64,000 nucleotides of DNA. It comes from Corynebacterium sphenisci DSM 44792. Its GTDB lineage: Bacteria; Actinomycetota; Actinomycetes; Mycobacteriales; Mycobacteriaceae. A program made the translations under genes and the position numbers. Where the stretch lies: NCBI RefSeq assembly GCF_001941505.1, contig NZ_CP009248.1:1240001-1304000 (forward strand), in the 5' to 3' direction. Positions 45,900-55,481 of this stretch are shown piece after piece. The notes below the pieces were generated by a model. That model saw only the letters and a program-made list of their open reading frames with translations. It had not been told where the DNA came from and made no database searches. Every line of letters starts with the position of its first letter. Positions within the stretch are counted from its first letter, which is position 1.

Positions 45900-46454
45900 G
45901 TGACCCACGCCACCGCCCAGCAGGCCTTGTCGGATCTGATCCGGCTCGTGCCCGACTTCCCCGAGGAGGGAATCCTCTTCGAGGACCTCACCCCGGCCCT
46001 GGCCGACGCGGGGGCCTTCCGGCTCATCATCGAGGACCTCGCCGCGGCCTGCGCGGCGGTCGACGCGGAGCTCATCGCCGGCCTGGACGCCCGCGGCTTC
46101 CTGCTCGGCTCCGCGGTGGCCTACTCCATGGGCCTGGGCGTGCTCGCGGTCCGCAAGGAGGGCAAGCTGCCCCCGCCGGTGCACCGGGAGGACTACCAGC
46201 TGGAGTACGGCACCGCCGCCCTGGAGGTGCCCGCCGGCGGGATCCCGCTGGCCGGCCGCCGGGTCGCCCTCGTCGACGACGTGCTCGCCACCGGCGGCAC
46301 CATGGGCGCCGCCCGGGCGCTGCTGGAGGCCTGCGGGGCGGAGGTGGTCGGGGTCGCCGCGGTGCTGGAGGTGCCCGACCTCGGTGGCCGGGGGCGCTTC
46401 CCGGATCTGCCGGTGCATGTGGTCAAGCCGGTGCGCGAGGCGGCCGCCAGGTGA
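45900..46454 (+). CDS. apt: Adenine phosphoribosyltransferase
   Basis: Salvages adenine to AMP with PRPP. The 184 residues contain the PRPP-binding motif [14 protein letters not shown] near 125, the adenine-side [13 protein letters not shown] near 22, and the flexible-loop segment [21 protein letters not shown] near 84-104 (in parts). GTG 45900 with GGAGG upstream; an in-frame ATG 12 bases earlier is an alternative. A TAACGT -10-like box lies near 45814. Its TGA overlaps the rel GTG. Confidence 0.95.
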   Translation: MTHATAQQALSDLIRLVPDFPEEGILFEDLTPALADAGAFRLIIEDLAAACAAVDAELIAGLDARGFLLGSAVAYSMGLGVLAVRKEGKLPPPVHREDYQLEYGTAALEVPAGGIPLAGRRVALVDDVLATGGTMGAARALLEACGAEVVGVAAVLEVPDLGGRGRFPDLPVHVVKPVREAAAR

Positions 46455-48715
46455 ACCAGGATCGTTCCGCCCGGCGCTACGGCGCCCGCCTGGCCCGCAG
46501 CCTCACCGGGGCCCGGGGCCGGGTGCGCCCGGTGCTGGAGCCGCTGGTGGCGATCCACCGGGAGGTGCACCCGCGGGCGGATCTGGCGGAGCTGCAGCGC
46601 GCCTACGACACCGCGGAGCGCCTGCACGAGGGGGTGACCCGCAAATCGGGGGAGCCCTACATCACCCACCCGCTGGCGGTGGCCACCATCGCCGCCGAAA
46701 TCGGCATGGACACCACCACGCTCATCGCGGCGCTGCTGCACGACACCGTGGAGGACACCGACTACTCCCTGGAGCAGCTCACCGCCGACTTCGGCCCCGA
46801 GGTGGCCCGGCTGGTGGACGGGGTGACCAAGCTGGACAAGGTGGCGCTGGGCTCCGCGGCGGAGGCGGAGACGGTGCGCAAGATGATCGTGGCGATGAGC
46901 CGCGACCCGCGGGTGCTCGTGATCAAGGTCTGCGACCGGCTGCACAATATGCGCACCATGCGCTTCCTGCCCCCGGAGAAGCAGGCGAAGAAGGCCCGGG
47001 AGACCCTCGAGGTGATCGCCCCGCTGGCGCACCGGCTGGGCATGGCCAGCGTGAAATGGGAGCTGGAGGACCTCTCCTTCGCCATCCTGCACCCGAAGAA
47101 GTACCAGGAGCTGGTGCGCCTGGTCGCCGACCGGGCCCCGCAGCGCGACAAGTACCTCGCCGAGGTCTGCGAGGAGGTCACCGCCTTCCTGCGCAAATCG
47201 CATATAGCCGCCGAGGTGCAGGGCCGGCCCAAGCACTACTGGTCGATTTACCAGAAGATGATGGTGCGCGGGCACCAGTTCGACGAGATCTTCGACCTGG
47301 TGGGCATCCGGATCCTGGTGGACACTGACGCGGACTGCTATTCCGCGGTCGGCGCGGTGCACACCCTGTACCAGCCGATGCCGGGCCGGTTCAAGGACTA
47401 CATCTCCGCGCCCCGGTTCGGGGTGTACCAGTCACTGCACACCACCGTCATCGGCTCCTCGGGCAAACCCCTCGAGGTGCAGATCCGCACCCGGGAGATG
47501 CACTTCAACGCCGAGTACGGGATCGCCGCGCACTGGCGGTACAAGGAGACCAAGGGCTCCCACTCCGGGGACTCCCACGAGGTGGAGCAGATGGCCTGGA
47601 TGCGCCAGCTGCTGGACTGGCAGCGCGAGGCCGCCGACCCCAACGAGTTCCTCGACTCCCTGCGCTACGACCTGGCCACCAACGAGATCTTCGTGTTCAC
47701 CCCCAAGGGGGACGTGATCACCCTGCCCGCGGAGGCCACCCCGGTGGACTTCGCCTACGCGGTGCACACCGAGGTCGGGCACCGCTGCATCGGGGCGAAG
47801 GTCAACGGGAAGCTGGTCGCCCTGGAGTCCCCGCTGAAGACCGGGGACCGGGTGGAGGTGTTCACCTCCAAGGACACCCACGCCGGGCCCTCCCGGGACT
47901 GGCAGTCCTTCGTGCGCACCCCCCGGGCGAAGGCGAAGATCCGGCAGTGGTTCGCCAAGGAGCGCCGCGAGGAGGCCCTGGAGGCCGGCCGGGACGCCCT
48001 GGCCGCGGAGGTGCAGCGCGGCGGGCTGCCGCTGCACCGCCTGTTCACCCCGCAGTCCATGCAGCAGATCGCCGCCGAGCTGAACTACCCGGACATCGAC
48101 GCCCTCTACACCGCGATCGGCGAGGGCACGGTGCGCCCCGGCCACGTCACGAACCGGCTGATGGCCCAGTTCGGCTCCCGCGACGACGCCGAGGACCAGC
48201 TCGCCGCGCGCACCCCGCTGTCCAAGATGCAGGCCCCCGCCAAGCGGGCCCGCGCCGACGGCGCCGGGGTGCTCGTCGAGGGCAGCGCGGACATGATGGC
48301 CAAGCTGGCGAAATGCTGCACCCCGGTGCCCGGGGACCGGATCTTCGGGTTCGTCACCCGCGGCGGGGGAGTGTCGGTGCACCGCACCGACTGCACCAAC
48401 GCGGCGAAGCTGCGGGCCGAGCCGCAGCGGATCATCGGCGTGGAATGGGCCGCGGAGGCCCCGGGCGCGGTGTTCACGGTGACCATCCAGATCGAGGCCC
48501 TGGATCGGCACGGGCTGCTCTCCGAGATCACCCGCACCATCTCCGACCAGAAGGTGTCGATCCTGTCGACCTCCTCGCACGCCTCGGCGGACCGGGTGGC
48601 CACGATGCGCTTCACCTTCGAGGTCTCCGACACCAAGCAGCTGGGCTACGTGATCTCGGTGCTGCGCGGGATCGAGGGCGTCTACGACGTCTTCCGGGTC
48701 ACCAGCGGCGGCTGA
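46451..48715 (+). CDS. rel: Bifunctional (p)ppGpp synthetase/hydrolase Rel
   Basis: Controls the stringent response by making and degrading (p)ppGpp on or near ribosomes. The 754 residues include the HD hydrolase domain with [13 protein letters not shown] near 95-107 and [10 protein letters not shown]. The synthetase follows, with [13 protein letters not shown] near 258, [11 protein letters not shown] and [10 protein letters not shown], and [21 protein letters not shown] (in parts). A TGS domain is near 410-470 and a C-terminal ACT domain ([15 protein letters not shown]) near 685. Both catalytic centres look intact. GTG start overlaps apt by 4 bases. Confidence 0.96.
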   Translation: MNQDRSARRYGARLARSLTGARGRVRPVLEPLVAIHREVHPRADLAELQRAYDTAERLHEGVTRKSGEPYITHPLAVATIAAEIGMDTTTLIAALLHDTVEDTDYSLEQLTADFGPEVARLVDGVTKLDKVALGSAAEAETVRKMIVAMSRDPRVLVIKVCDRLHNMRTMRFLPPEKQAKKARETLEVIAPLAHRLGMASVKWELEDLSFAILHPKKYQELVRLVADRAPQRDKYLAEVCEEVTAFLRKSHIAAEVQGRPKHYWSIYQKMMVRGHQFDEIFDLVGIRILVDTDADCYSAVGAVHTLYQPMPGRFKDYISAPRFGVYQSLHTTVIGSSGKPLEVQIRTREMHFNAEYGIAAHWRYKETKGSHSGDSHEVEQMAWMRQLLDWQREAADPNEFLDSLRYDLATNEIFVFTPKGDVITLPAEATPVDFAYAVHTEVGHRCIGAKVNGKLVALESPLKTGDRVEVFTSKDTHAGPSRDWQSFVRTPRAKAKIRQWFAKERREEALEAGRDALAAEVQRGGLPLHRLFTPQSMQQIAAELNYPDIDALYTAIGEGTVRPGHVTNRLMAQFGSRDDAEDQLAARTPLSKMQAPAKRARADGAGVLVEGSADMMAKLAKCCTPVPGDRIFGFVTRGGGVSVHRTDCTNAAKLRAEPQRIIGVEWAAEAPGAVFTVTIQIEALDRHGLLSEITRTISDQKVSILSTSSHASADRVATMRFTFEVSDTKQLGYVISVLRGIEGVYDVFRVTSGG

Positions 48716-48729
48716 GCCCCCGGCACCGG

Positions 48730-48778
48730 GGAACGCCGGCGGCCCCGGGGGAGCACCCCCCGGGGCCGCCGGCGTTCC
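48730..48778. terminator. Perfect 21-bp hairpin between rel and the cyclophilin gene
   Basis: 48730-48750 pairs perfectly with 48758-48778 around 7 bases; arms begin ggaacgccggcggcccc. It lies between convergent stops, the longest perfect stem found in the window. Confidence 0.8.
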
Positions 48779-48792
48779 GGGCGGGCGCGGCC

Positions 48793-49644
48793 CTAGGAGA
48801 CGGTGGCCTCGCGGATGCGGACCTCCTCGGCCGGGGCCCCGTCGCCGCCGCCGTCGGCGACGCCCTTGTCGCCCACGGCCCGCACCGTGGCCAGGCCGGT
48901 GTCGTCCATCCGGCCGATCACCGAGTAGTTCGGCGGCAGGGTGCCGTCGGCGTAGTTGAGGAAGAACTGGCTGCCGTTGGTGTCCGGGCCGCTGTTCGCC
49001 ATCGCGATGGAGCCCTCCGGGTACACCACGGTCTGCCCGGCCCCGGCCTCGGAGCCGTCCACCGGGTACTCGTCGGCGAAGCGGAAGCCCGGCCCGCCGG
49101 TGCCGCTGCCGGTGGGGTCCCCGCACTGCAGCACGTTGAGTCCGCCGGTGGTCAGCCGGTGGCAGACCGTGTCATCGAAGTAGCCGGATCGCGCCAGGTG
49201 CTCGATGGCGTGCACCGCGCAGGGCGACAGGGACCGGTCCAGCACCATCGGGATCTCCCCGGCGGAGGTGGCCAGGGTGACGGTGACCTCCCCGGTGGCG
49301 GGCACCTCGGCGCCGTCGGGGGCGGCGACCTCCTTGGCCGCGGCCCCGTCCTCGACGTAATCGCAGGTGACGGTGTCCGGCAGCGCCTCGGCGCGGACCA
49401 GGGACAGCGGTTCGACGCCCTCGTCGGCCGGGTCGGTCACCGGGGTGGTGGACTCCGCCTCGACCTCCTCGTCCTCCCCGCCGATGGTGGTGAGGAACCA
49501 GATCCCGCCGACGATGACCACCAGGATCGCCAGGGTGGCGGCCACCACGCCCAGCGGCTTGGTCTTCTCGGCCCGCTCGCGCTTGCGCAGTTCGCGCTCG
49601 AGGTTCCTCATCGCCTCGCGGCGCCGTTGCTCGTTCCCGGCCAC
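48793..49644 (-). CDS. Membrane-anchored cyclophilin-type peptidyl-prolyl isomerase
   Basis: A 283-residue protein. A highly basic N-terminus (NLERELRKRERAEKTK, about 13-28) precedes one membrane helix (LGVVAATLAILVVIVGGIWFL, about 31-51), an acidic spacer, then an outer cyclophilin domain. Fold markers: EIPMVLDRSLSPCAVHAIEHLARSGYFDDTVCHRL (in parts), GGPGFRFADEYP, GSIAMANSGPDTNGSQFFLNY and PPNYSVIGRM. The Cys residues are typical of the mycobacterial homologue beside rel. GTG start with GGAAGG upstream. Probably assists folding of exported proteins. Confidence 0.9.
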   Translation of the reverse strand: MAGNEQRRREAMRNLERELRKRERAEKTKPLGVVAATLAILVVIVGGIWFLTTIGGEDEEVEAESTTPVTDPADEGVEPLSLVRAEALPDTVTCDYVEDGAAAKEVAAPDGAEVPATGEVTVTLATSAGEIPMVLDRSLSPCAVHAIEHLARSGYFDDTVCHRLTTGGLNVLQCGDPTGSGTGGPGFRFADEYPVDGSEAGAGQTVVYPEGSIAMANSGPDTNGSQFFLNYADGTLPPNYSVIGRMDDTGLATVRAVGDKGVADGGGDGAPAEEVRIREATVS

Positions 49645-49754
49645 GTGGTGCCCGCCTTCCGATCGTCGGTGTGTCGCTGAAGAATACCGGTCCGGTACCG
49701 CGCCCATTATGCCCGGCGCGGCCGCCGGGGCGGACCCGGCGCGCCCCTTTCGTG

Positions 49755-49760
49755 GACAAT
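49755..49760 (+). promoter_or_regulatory. Leaderless -10 (GACAAT) of the MBL hydrolase gene
   Basis: GACAAT ends 7 bases before the ATG at 49768, with no ribosome-binding site between. Confidence 0.45.
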
Positions 49761-49767
49761 GGCCCCC

Positions 49768-50463
49768 ATGAGCATCGAGATCATCGGATTCGCGGCCGGG
49801 CCGCTGCAGACCAACTGCTACCTCGTCACCGGGGTCGCCGCCGACCCGGAGGCCGGCGCCGGGGCCCCCGCCCGGCCCTGCATCGTGATCGACCCGGGCA
49901 TGGGCGCCGCGGCGCGGGTGCGCGAGCTGTGCGCCGAGCACGGCCTGGCCCCGGAGGCGGTGCTGCTCACCCACGGGCACATCGACCACACCCGGGACAG
50001 CACCGAGGTGCAGCGCGAGCACGGCGCGCCGGTGCGGATCAACGCCCACGACCGCTTCATGGTGGCCAACCCCGTCATCGGGGCGGGGCTGAACCTGGGC
50101 GCCATGTTCAACGTCGCCGCGATGGATCCGCCCGAGGACCCGGGGGACCTGCCCGACGGGGCGGAGCTGGCCCTCGCCGGGCTCACCGTGCGGGTCAGCC
50201 ACGCCCCCGGGCACTCCCCGGGCAGCGTCATGCTGCGCGTGGCCGACGGGGCCGAGGAGGTGCTCTTCACCGGGGACGTGCTCTTCGCCGGCTCCATCGG
50301 GCGCACCGACCTGCCCGCCTCGGATCCGGCGGCGATGCTGGCCAGCCTGCGGGATCGGGTGCTGCCGCTGCCCGACGGGCTGCCCATCCTGCCCGGGCAC
50401 GGCCCCGGCTCGACGATCGGGGCGGAGCGGGCGGGCAACCCCTTCCTGGCCCAGGTGCGCTAG
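49768..50463 (+). CDS. Metallo-beta-lactamase-fold hydrolase (glyoxalase II-like)
   Basis: A 231-residue zinc hydrolase with the metal motif LTHGHIDHTRD near 71-81, downstream His in HAPGHSPGS near 152, Asp in LFTGDVLFAGSIGRTD near 173, and final His in ILPGHGPGST near 212. The layout fits hydroxyacylglutathione hydrolase-like proteins that sit between ppiase and hisS in Corynebacteriales. The true substrate is uncertain because this group lacks glutathione. ATG 49768 chosen by leaderless spacing. Confidence 0.87.
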   Translation: MSIEIIGFAAGPLQTNCYLVTGVAADPEAGAGAPARPCIVIDPGMGAAARVRELCAEHGLAPEAVLLTHGHIDHTRDSTEVQREHGAPVRINAHDRFMVANPVIGAGLNLGAMFNVAAMDPPEDPGDLPDGAELALAGLTVRVSHAPGHSPGSVMLRVADGAEEVLFTGDVLFAGSIGRTDLPASDPAAMLASLRDRVLPLPDGLPILPGHGPGSTIGAERAGNPFLAQVR

Positions 50464-50468
50464 CCGGG

Positions 50469-50474
50469 TAGTCT
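50469..50474 (+). promoter_or_regulatory. Leaderless -10 (TAGTCT) of hisS
   Basis: TAGTCT ends 7 bases before the GTG of hisS at 50482 and lies just after the stop of the preceding gene. Confidence 0.55.
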
Positions 50475-50481
50475 TGCCCGG

Positions 50482-51768
50482 GTGAGCGAGCAGACGACGC
50501 AGCGGTTCCGGCCCTTCCACGCCCCCAAGGGGGTGCCCGACTACGTGCCCCCGGCCTCGGCCGAGTTCGAGGCGGTGCGCGACACCTGGGTGCGCCGCGC
50601 CCGGCTGGCCGGCTACTCGCCGGTGGAGCTGCCCGTGTTCGAGGACACCGGCCTGTTCGCCCGGGGGGTGGGCGAGTCCACGGACGTGGTGAGCAAGGAG
50701 ATGTACACCTTCGCCGACCGCGGGGGCCGCTCCGTCACCCTGCGCCCGGAGGGCACCGCCGGGGTGATCCGGGCGGTGATCGAGCACAACCTGGACCGCG
50801 GCCAGCTGCCCGTGAAGCTGTCCTACGCCGGGCCCTTCTTCCGCTACGAGCGGCCCCAGGCGGGCCGCTACCGGCAGCTGCAGCAGGTCGGCGTGGAGGC
50901 CGTCGGGGTCGACGACCCGGCCCTGGACGCGGAGGTGGTCGCCCTGGCGGAGGCCTGCTTCCGCAGCATCGGGCTCACCGGCTACCGCCTGGAGCTGACC
51001 AGCCTCGGCGACGAGGGCTGCCGGCCCGCCTACCGGGCGAAGCTGCAGGAGTTCCTGCTGCGGTTGCCCCTGGACGAGGAGACCCGGCGGCGGGCGCAGC
51101 TCAACCCGCTGCGGGTGCTCGACGACAAGCGCCCGGAGGTGCAGGAGATGCTCGCCGAGGCGCCGCTGATGCTGGACCACCTCTCCGCGGACTGCCGGGC
51201 CCATTTCGAGACCGTCACCGGGCTGCTCGAGGACATGGGCATCGCCTACACCATCAACTCCCGGATGGTCCGGGGCCTGGACTACTACACCAAGACCTGC
51301 TTCGAGTTCGTGCACGACGGGCTCGGCGCCCAGTCCGGGATCGGCGGCGGCGGCCGCTACGACGGGCTGATGGCGCAGCTCGGCGGCCAGGAGGTCTCCG
51401 GGGTGGGCTTCGGCCTGGGCGTGGACCGGGCGGTGCTGGCCCTGGCCGCCGAGGGCGTCACCGCCGGGGAGGCCTCCCGGGTGGACGTGTTCGGGGTGCC
51501 GCTGGGCGCGGCCGCCGCCGCCCGGATGGCGGTCCTGGTCAACCGGCTGCGCGATGCCGGGGTGCGCGCGGACATGGCCTACGGCGGCCGGGGGCTCAAG
51601 GGCGCGATGAAGGCCGCGGACCGGGCCGGCGCCCGCTACGCCCTGGTGCTCGGCGACGCGGAGCTGGACCGCGCGGAGGTGCAGCTGAAGGACCTCGCCG
51701 AGCACGGCCAGCGGCCGGTGCCCCTCGATGAGGTCGTCGCCCTGCTCGCCGGGCGGGTGGGCCGATGA
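50482..51768 (+). CDS. hisS: Histidyl-tRNA synthetase
   Basis: Class II synthetase (428 residues). Motif 1 region lies near 20-60. The [13 protein letters not shown] and [23 protein letters not shown] stretches (motif 2, in parts) are near 88 and 115. The His-specific motifs are [13 protein letters not shown] near 263 and [14 protein letters not shown] near 290, with motif 3 [14 protein letters not shown]-terminal anticodon domain closes it. GTG start with a -10 box at leaderless spacing. The TGA overlaps the ATG of a short downstream gene. Confidence 0.96.
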   Translation: MSEQTTQRFRPFHAPKGVPDYVPPASAEFEAVRDTWVRRARLAGYSPVELPVFEDTGLFARGVGESTDVVSKEMYTFADRGGRSVTLRPEGTAGVIRAVIEHNLDRGQLPVKLSYAGPFFRYERPQAGRYRQLQQVGVEAVGVDDPALDAEVVALAEACFRSIGLTGYRLELTSLGDEGCRPAYRAKLQEFLLRLPLDEETRRRAQLNPLRVLDDKRPEVQEMLAEAPLMLDHLSADCRAHFETVTGLLEDMGIAYTINSRMVRGLDYYTKTCFEFVHDGLGAQSGIGGGGRYDGLMAQLGGQEVSGVGFGLGVDRAVLALAAEGVTAGEASRVDVFGVPLGAAAAARMAVLVNRLRDAGVRADMAYGGRGLKGAMKAADRAGARYALVLGDAELDRAEVQLKDLAEHGQRPVPLDEVVALLAGRVGR

Positions 51769-51941
51769 TCGCCGATGCGGTGCGCGCCGCCGTGGACGGC
51801 TCGCTCACCGGCTCCGATGACCTCCTCGGCGCCCTGCACGCCCCCGAGCCGGTGCGCGCGGCGGTGGGCTATCTGCAGGGCTGGTACCTCGGCGCGGCCA
51901 ATGACCTCATCGCCATCCTCGGCGGCGCCCCGCCGGTGTAG
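51765..51941 (+). CDS. 58-residue protein coupled to hisS
   Basis: A short gene starting with an ATGA overlap on the hisS stop. It begins [16 protein letters not shown] and continues through [30 protein letters not shown] and a C-terminal GGAPPV. Third-position GC bias is as strong as in neighbouring genes, and the coupling supports real translation. It looks helical, without a signal peptide or metal motif. I do not recognise the family. The downstream convergent gene ends 4 bases away. Confidence 0.65.
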   Translation: MIADAVRAAVDGSLTGSDDLLGALHAPEPVRAAVGYLQGWYLGAANDLIAILGGAPPV

Positions 51942-51944
51942 CGC

Positions 51945-53054
51945 TCAGGCCGCCCGGGGCGCGGCGACCGCGCGGATCGCGCGCACCGCGACATCCCCGG
52001 CGTCCGCCCCGGCGGGCAGCCCCGCCGCGGCCCGCCGGGCGGCGGCCAGCGCCGCCGCCGGCTCCGCCCCGTGCACCGTGGCCAGGCCGGCCGCCGCCAT
52101 CGCGGCGGCCCGCTCCGGCTCCGGGGCCGTGGCCCACACCGCGCCCGCGCCGGCGGCGGCGAGCAGGAACTCGTGCGCGGCCGCCCGGCGCGGCCCGGCC
52201 GGCCCGCCCAGGCCGTGGTGCAGCACCGCGGGCAGCACCCCGCAGCAGGAGTTGCCCCCGCAGGCCACCACCCGGCCGCCGGCGGCGTTCTCCTCGCTGA
52301 CCGCCAGGGCGTAGAGCCGCACCCAGTCCAGCCCGGCCCCGCCGGCCCCGGCCCCGCGGAGCAGCCCGTCGAGCAGCCCCGGCGCCCGGGGGCTGACCCC
52401 GGCCGGGCCCACCCGGCGGCTCAGCCCCGCCGCCACCGATTCGCGCATCACCGCCCACACGTCGTCGAGATGCGCCGCCGCGGAATCGGGGTCCCCGGTG
52501 CGCGCGGCATGCGCGGCGGCCACCGCCCCGGCCAGGGAGCCGGCCAGCCGGGCCCGGTCCAGCAGCTCCCCGGCGTCGGGGAGCGCGGTCGGCGGGGCGG
52601 TGGGCCGGCGTCCCGCGAGCTCCCCGGCGGAGAGCACCCGGCCATCGGCGCGGCAGTGCAGCACGATCCCCGGCGCCGGGGCGTCGCCGCGGGCCAGGGG
52701 CAGCCGGAGGACCAGCCCGTCGGGCACCACCGGCAGCTCCGCGGGGTCGCGCCGGATCCGGTAGCGCACCCCGGCGACCGAGCCCTCGGCGGGGATCGGG
52801 GCGCCGAGCACCGGGGCCTCGGCGGCGGTGACCGTGCGCGGATCCCGGCCGGCCAGGCCCAGCAGCACCGCCCGCCCCGGCCCCCGGCCGAGCGGCACCC
52901 GGGCCAGCCGGCCGCGCAGCGCCACCTCCACCAGGTCTCCGGGCCCGGGGCGGGCCGCGGCGGCGAAGCGGGCCGCCGCCGCCATCGGGGCGACCGCGTC
53001 GAGCAGGTGCGGGCCCGGCCCGATGCGGTAGATGTCCTCCAGGCAGACGGTCAT
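51945..53054 (-). CDS. Degenerate L-serine dehydratase (SdaA) homologue
   Basis: A 369-residue protein with clear SdaA ancestry: MTVCLEDIYRIGPGP at the N-terminus, AVLLGLAGRDPRTV near 62, VMRESVAAGLSR near 202, and LDWVRLYALAVSEENAAGGRVV near 242 (in parts), then GVLPAVLHHGLGG. The family SSSHT motif after GPGP reads HLLDA. The C-terminal part that normally holds GCQGEVG, LTCDP and PCIERN, the three [4Fe-4S] Cys, is shortened and has no Cys. A new CGGNSCCG sits at 265-272. It is about 80 residues shorter than C. glutamicum SdaA, which I recall lying near hisS. It has normal codon use and a leaderless TATCCT promoter. Dehydratase activity is unlikely. Confidence 0.75.
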   Translation of the reverse strand: MTVCLEDIYRIGPGPHLLDAVAPMAAAARFAAAARPGPGDLVEVALRGRLARVPLGRGPGRAVLLGLAGRDPRTVTAAEAPVLGAPIPAEGSVAGVRYRIRRDPAELPVVPDGLVLRLPLARGDAPAPGIVLHCRADGRVLSAGELAGRRPTAPPTALPDAGELLDRARLAGSLAGAVAAAHAARTGDPDSAAAHLDDVWAVMRESVAAGLSRRVGPAGVSPRAPGLLDGLLRGAGAGGAGLDWVRLYALAVSEENAAGGRVVACGGNSCCGVLPAVLHHGLGGPAGPRRAAAHEFLLAAAGAGAVWATAPEPERAAAMAAAGLATVHGAEPAAALAAARRAAAGLPAGADAGDVAVRAIRAVAAPRAA

Positions 53055-53060
53055 GGCCGC

Positions 53061-53066
53061 AGGATA
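53061..53066 (-). promoter_or_regulatory. Leaderless -10 (TATCCT) of the SdaA-like gene
   Basis: Minus-strand TATCCT ends 6 bases before the ATG at 53054. An intact promoter argues against a simple relic. Confidence 0.5.
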
Positions 53067-53166
53067 TTCCCGCAGGTCACCCCGTGGGTTTCCCCCGTGT
53101 TTCGGGAGCGTGAAACCCCCGCGGCGCACCAGTGGTGCCGCCGCCCGGCTCGCCGGGGGCGGGTGG

Positions 53167-53172
53167 CAGGAT
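53167..53172 (+). promoter_or_regulatory. Leaderless -10 (CAGGAT) of the protease gene
   Basis: CAGGAT ends 7 bases before the ATG at 53180 and is the reason that start is preferred to the ATG at 53171, which overlaps the box. Confidence 0.35.
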
Positions 53173-53179
53173 GGGGGCC

Positions 53180-53923
53180 ATGGCCACCGTGGGCGCCGGC
53201 CGGGCGCGGATCCTCGCCGGGCTGGCCGCGATCGCGGCCGGCACGGTCGCGGCGATGGCCGCCGCCGGGGCGCTGCTGCCGCAGCTCCTGGACGCCCCCG
53301 CGGAGCCGCCGCGGCCCGGCGCCGGCTACGTCAACCCGGCCGCGGACGGCACCTGCACCCTCGGCTTCCTCGCCGAGGACCCCGCCGGCCGGCGCGGTTT
53401 CCTCACCGCCGGGCACTGCGGATCGGTCGGCGACGCCGCCCTGGTGCCCGGCCGCCTCGGCGGCTGGACCAGGATCGGGGAGTTCACCTTCGCCGCGGGC
53501 GGCTCGCAGTGGGCCGATGAGCTCGACCTCGGCTTCATCGCCCTCGACGACCCCGCCGGCGGCGAGCCCGGGATCGCGGACCCGGCGGGGCCGGGGGAGG
53601 CCGGCGCCGCGCCCGGGCGGGTGCTCGCCCCGGCGGAGCTGGCCGCGCGGCGGCCCCGGCTGTGCTTCACCGGGCAGCGTTCCGGGCGCAGCTGCGGGCC
53701 GATGACCGCCCTGGTCGGGCGGGAGGGCTCCGACGTCGCCTTCGCCGCGGCGGCGATCCGCGGCGACTCCGGCTCCCCGGTGTACCTGGAGCGGCCCGGG
53801 CGGGCCCCGGCGGCGGTGGGGCTGCTCTCCGGGGTCTCCGAGGAGGGCCCGGCGCTGTCCTTCGCCGAGCTCCTCGCCGGCCCGGCCGCCGCGGCGGCGG
53901 GGTTCCGGGTGGTGCTGGGCTAG
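53180..53923 (+). CDS. Secreted or anchored trypsin-like (S1) serine protease
   Basis: A 247-residue protein with an N-terminal hydrophobic segment (about 11-33, ILAGLAAIAAGTVAAMAAAGALL) serving as signal or anchor, then a compact S1 domain. The triad is intact: His79 in TAGHCG, Asp116 in ELDLGFIAL, Ser197 in RGDSGSPVY. Cys59/Cys80 and Cys162/Cys172 are placed for disulfides. Small S1 proteases of this type are typical of secreted corynebacterial enzymes; substrate unknown. Its TAG stop overlaps that of the NCS2 permease in a CTAG. Confidence 0.82.
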   Translation: MATVGAGRARILAGLAAIAAGTVAAMAAAGALLPQLLDAPAEPPRPGAGYVNPAADGTCTLGFLAEDPAGRRGFLTAGHCGSVGDAALVPGRLGGWTRIGEFTFAAGGSQWADELDLGFIALDDPAGGEPGIADPAGPGEAGAAPGRVLAPAELAARRPRLCFTGQRSGRSCGPMTALVGREGSDVAFAAAAIRGDSGSPVYLERPGRAPAAVGLLSGVSEEGPALSFAELLAGPAAAAAGFRVVLG

Positions 53924-55386
53924 GCGCCCGCCCCCGGCCCGGCCGCCCGCCGGGAGCGCTCCGCGGGGGTGTCCCCGAAACCGTCGTGGTCGTCGTCGCT
54001 GAGGTTGAGCTTGCCGCGGAAGGAGTCGTGCGCGGTGGGCTTGGCCACCAGCGGCGCCCGGGAGCCGGTGTTGAACACCAGGTTGAGCACGATGGCGGCC
54101 ACGGAGCCGATCACGATGCCGGAGGACAGGAAGGTCTGCGCCCAGTCCGGGGTGCCGGCGAAGAGCCCCGGGCTCACCGCGGGCAGCAGGCCCAGCGCCA
54201 GGGGCACGGCGACGACGATGATGTTGGATTCGGTGAAGCGCACCGTGGACAGGGTGCGCACCCCGGAGGCGGCGACCATGCCGAACAGGGCCAGGCCCGC
54301 CCCGCCGAGCACCGGGGCCGGGATCGCGGCGACCAGGGCGGCGGTCTTCGGGATGAGGCCGAGCACCACCAGCATCCCGCCGGCGGCGGCGGTCACCCAG
54401 CGCGATTTCACGCCCGTGATCGACAGCACCCCGATGTTCTGCGCGAAGGCGGTGTACTGGAAGGTGTTGAACACCCCGCCGAGCACGGTGGCCGCGCCAT
54501 CGGCGCGCAGGGTGTCCGCGATCCGGCGGTCGTCGACCTCGGCGCCGGTGATTTCGCCGATGGCGAGCACGTCCCCGGTGGCCTCCACCATGGTGACCAG
54601 GCTGACGATGCACATGGCGAACACGGCGGCGGGCACGAACTGGGGCAGCCCGAAGAAGAAGGGGGTGGTCAGGCCGAACACGGGGGAGTCCTGGGTCTCG
54701 GTCCAGTCCACCATGCCCAGCGGGATGCACAGCGCCAGGCCGGTGAGCATGCCCACCAGCACCGCGATCCGGGACAGCCAGGCCGGCCCCCAGCGCTCGA
54801 TGACGATGATGAGCGCCAGCACGAAGGCGGCGATGGCGAGATTGCGGGGGGCGCCGTACTCGGCGGTGCCCTTCACCGCGGCCCCGCCGCCGACCCAGTC
54901 GGCGGCCACCGGCATCAGGGTGGTGCCGATGATGAGCAGCACGGTGCCGGTGACCAGGGGCGGGAACAGCCGCAGCAGGGAGGCGAACAGCGGGGCGAAG
55001 GCCATCATGAACAGCCCGGAGGCGATCACCGCGCCGTAGATGGCGGGCACCCCGTAGGTGCCGCCGATGGCGACCATCGGGATCGCGGCGGAGAAGGTGC
55101 AGCCCTGGATCAGCGGCAGCCGCACCCCGAAGCGCCAGATGCCCACCGACTGCACGACGGTGGCGATGCCGGCGACGAAGAGGTCCGCGGCGATGAGGTG
55201 CGGGATGTCCGAGGGCTGCATCCGGCCGGCCTCGACCAGCGCCCAGCCGACGAAGAGCGGCACCGCCACCGCGCCGGCGTAGGCGGCCAGGACATGCTGG
55301 AAGCCGAGCAGCAGCAGCCTGCCGTGGCCCGGGTATTCGTTGACGGGATGGTCTGGGCCCTCCGGGGCGCGGGTCATGGTGCTCAC
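53920..55386 (-). CDS. NCS2-family uracil/xanthine permease
   Basis: A 488-residue nucleobase symporter with about 14 membrane segments. The NAT/NCS2 signature is AFAQNIGVLSITGVKSRWV near residue 300 (Q-N-x-G-x4-T-x2-x-S pattern), and GCTFSAAIPMVAIGGTYGVPAIYG near 95 is the TM3 region (in parts). A hydrophilic C-terminal tail with SDDDHDGFGD follows. The residues favour xanthine/uric acid-type over uracil transport, but this is not decisive. GTG start; minus-strand TACGAT (55393-55398) lies 6 bases upstream. Confidence 0.88.
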   Translation of the reverse strand: MSTMTRAPEGPDHPVNEYPGHGRLLLLGFQHVLAAYAGAVAVPLFVGWALVEAGRMQPSDIPHLIAADLFVAGIATVVQSVGIWRFGVRLPLIQGCTFSAAIPMVAIGGTYGVPAIYGAVIASGLFMMAFAPLFASLLRLFPPLVTGTVLLIIGTTLMPVAADWVGGGAAVKGTAEYGAPRNLAIAAFVLALIIVIERWGPAWLSRIAVLVGMLTGLALCIPLGMVDWTETQDSPVFGLTTPFFFGLPQFVPAAVFAMCIVSLVTMVEATGDVLAIGEITGAEVDDRRIADTLRADGAATVLGGVFNTFQYTAFAQNIGVLSITGVKSRWVTAAAGGMLVVLGLIPKTAALVAAIPAPVLGGAGLALFGMVAASGVRTLSTVRFTESNIIVVAVPLALGLLPAVSPGLFAGTPDWAQTFLSSGIVIGSVAAIVLNLVFNTGSRAPLVAKPTAHDSFRGKLNLSDDDHDGFGDTPAERSRRAAGPGAGA

Positions 55387-55392
55387 CCGGGC

Positions 55393-55398
55393 ATCGTA
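55393..55398 (-). promoter_or_regulatory. Leaderless -10 (TACGAT) of the NCS2 permease gene
   Basis: Minus-strand TACGAT ends 6 bases before the GTG at 55386; no ribosome site is visible. Confidence 0.45.
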
Positions 55399-55481
55399 TC
55401 CGCCCGGCGGGCCCGCCCGCCGGGCCCGGGCCGATCCCGGCGCTCCCCCCGGGGGTGGCCGCGGCGCCGGCGCCCCGCGGC

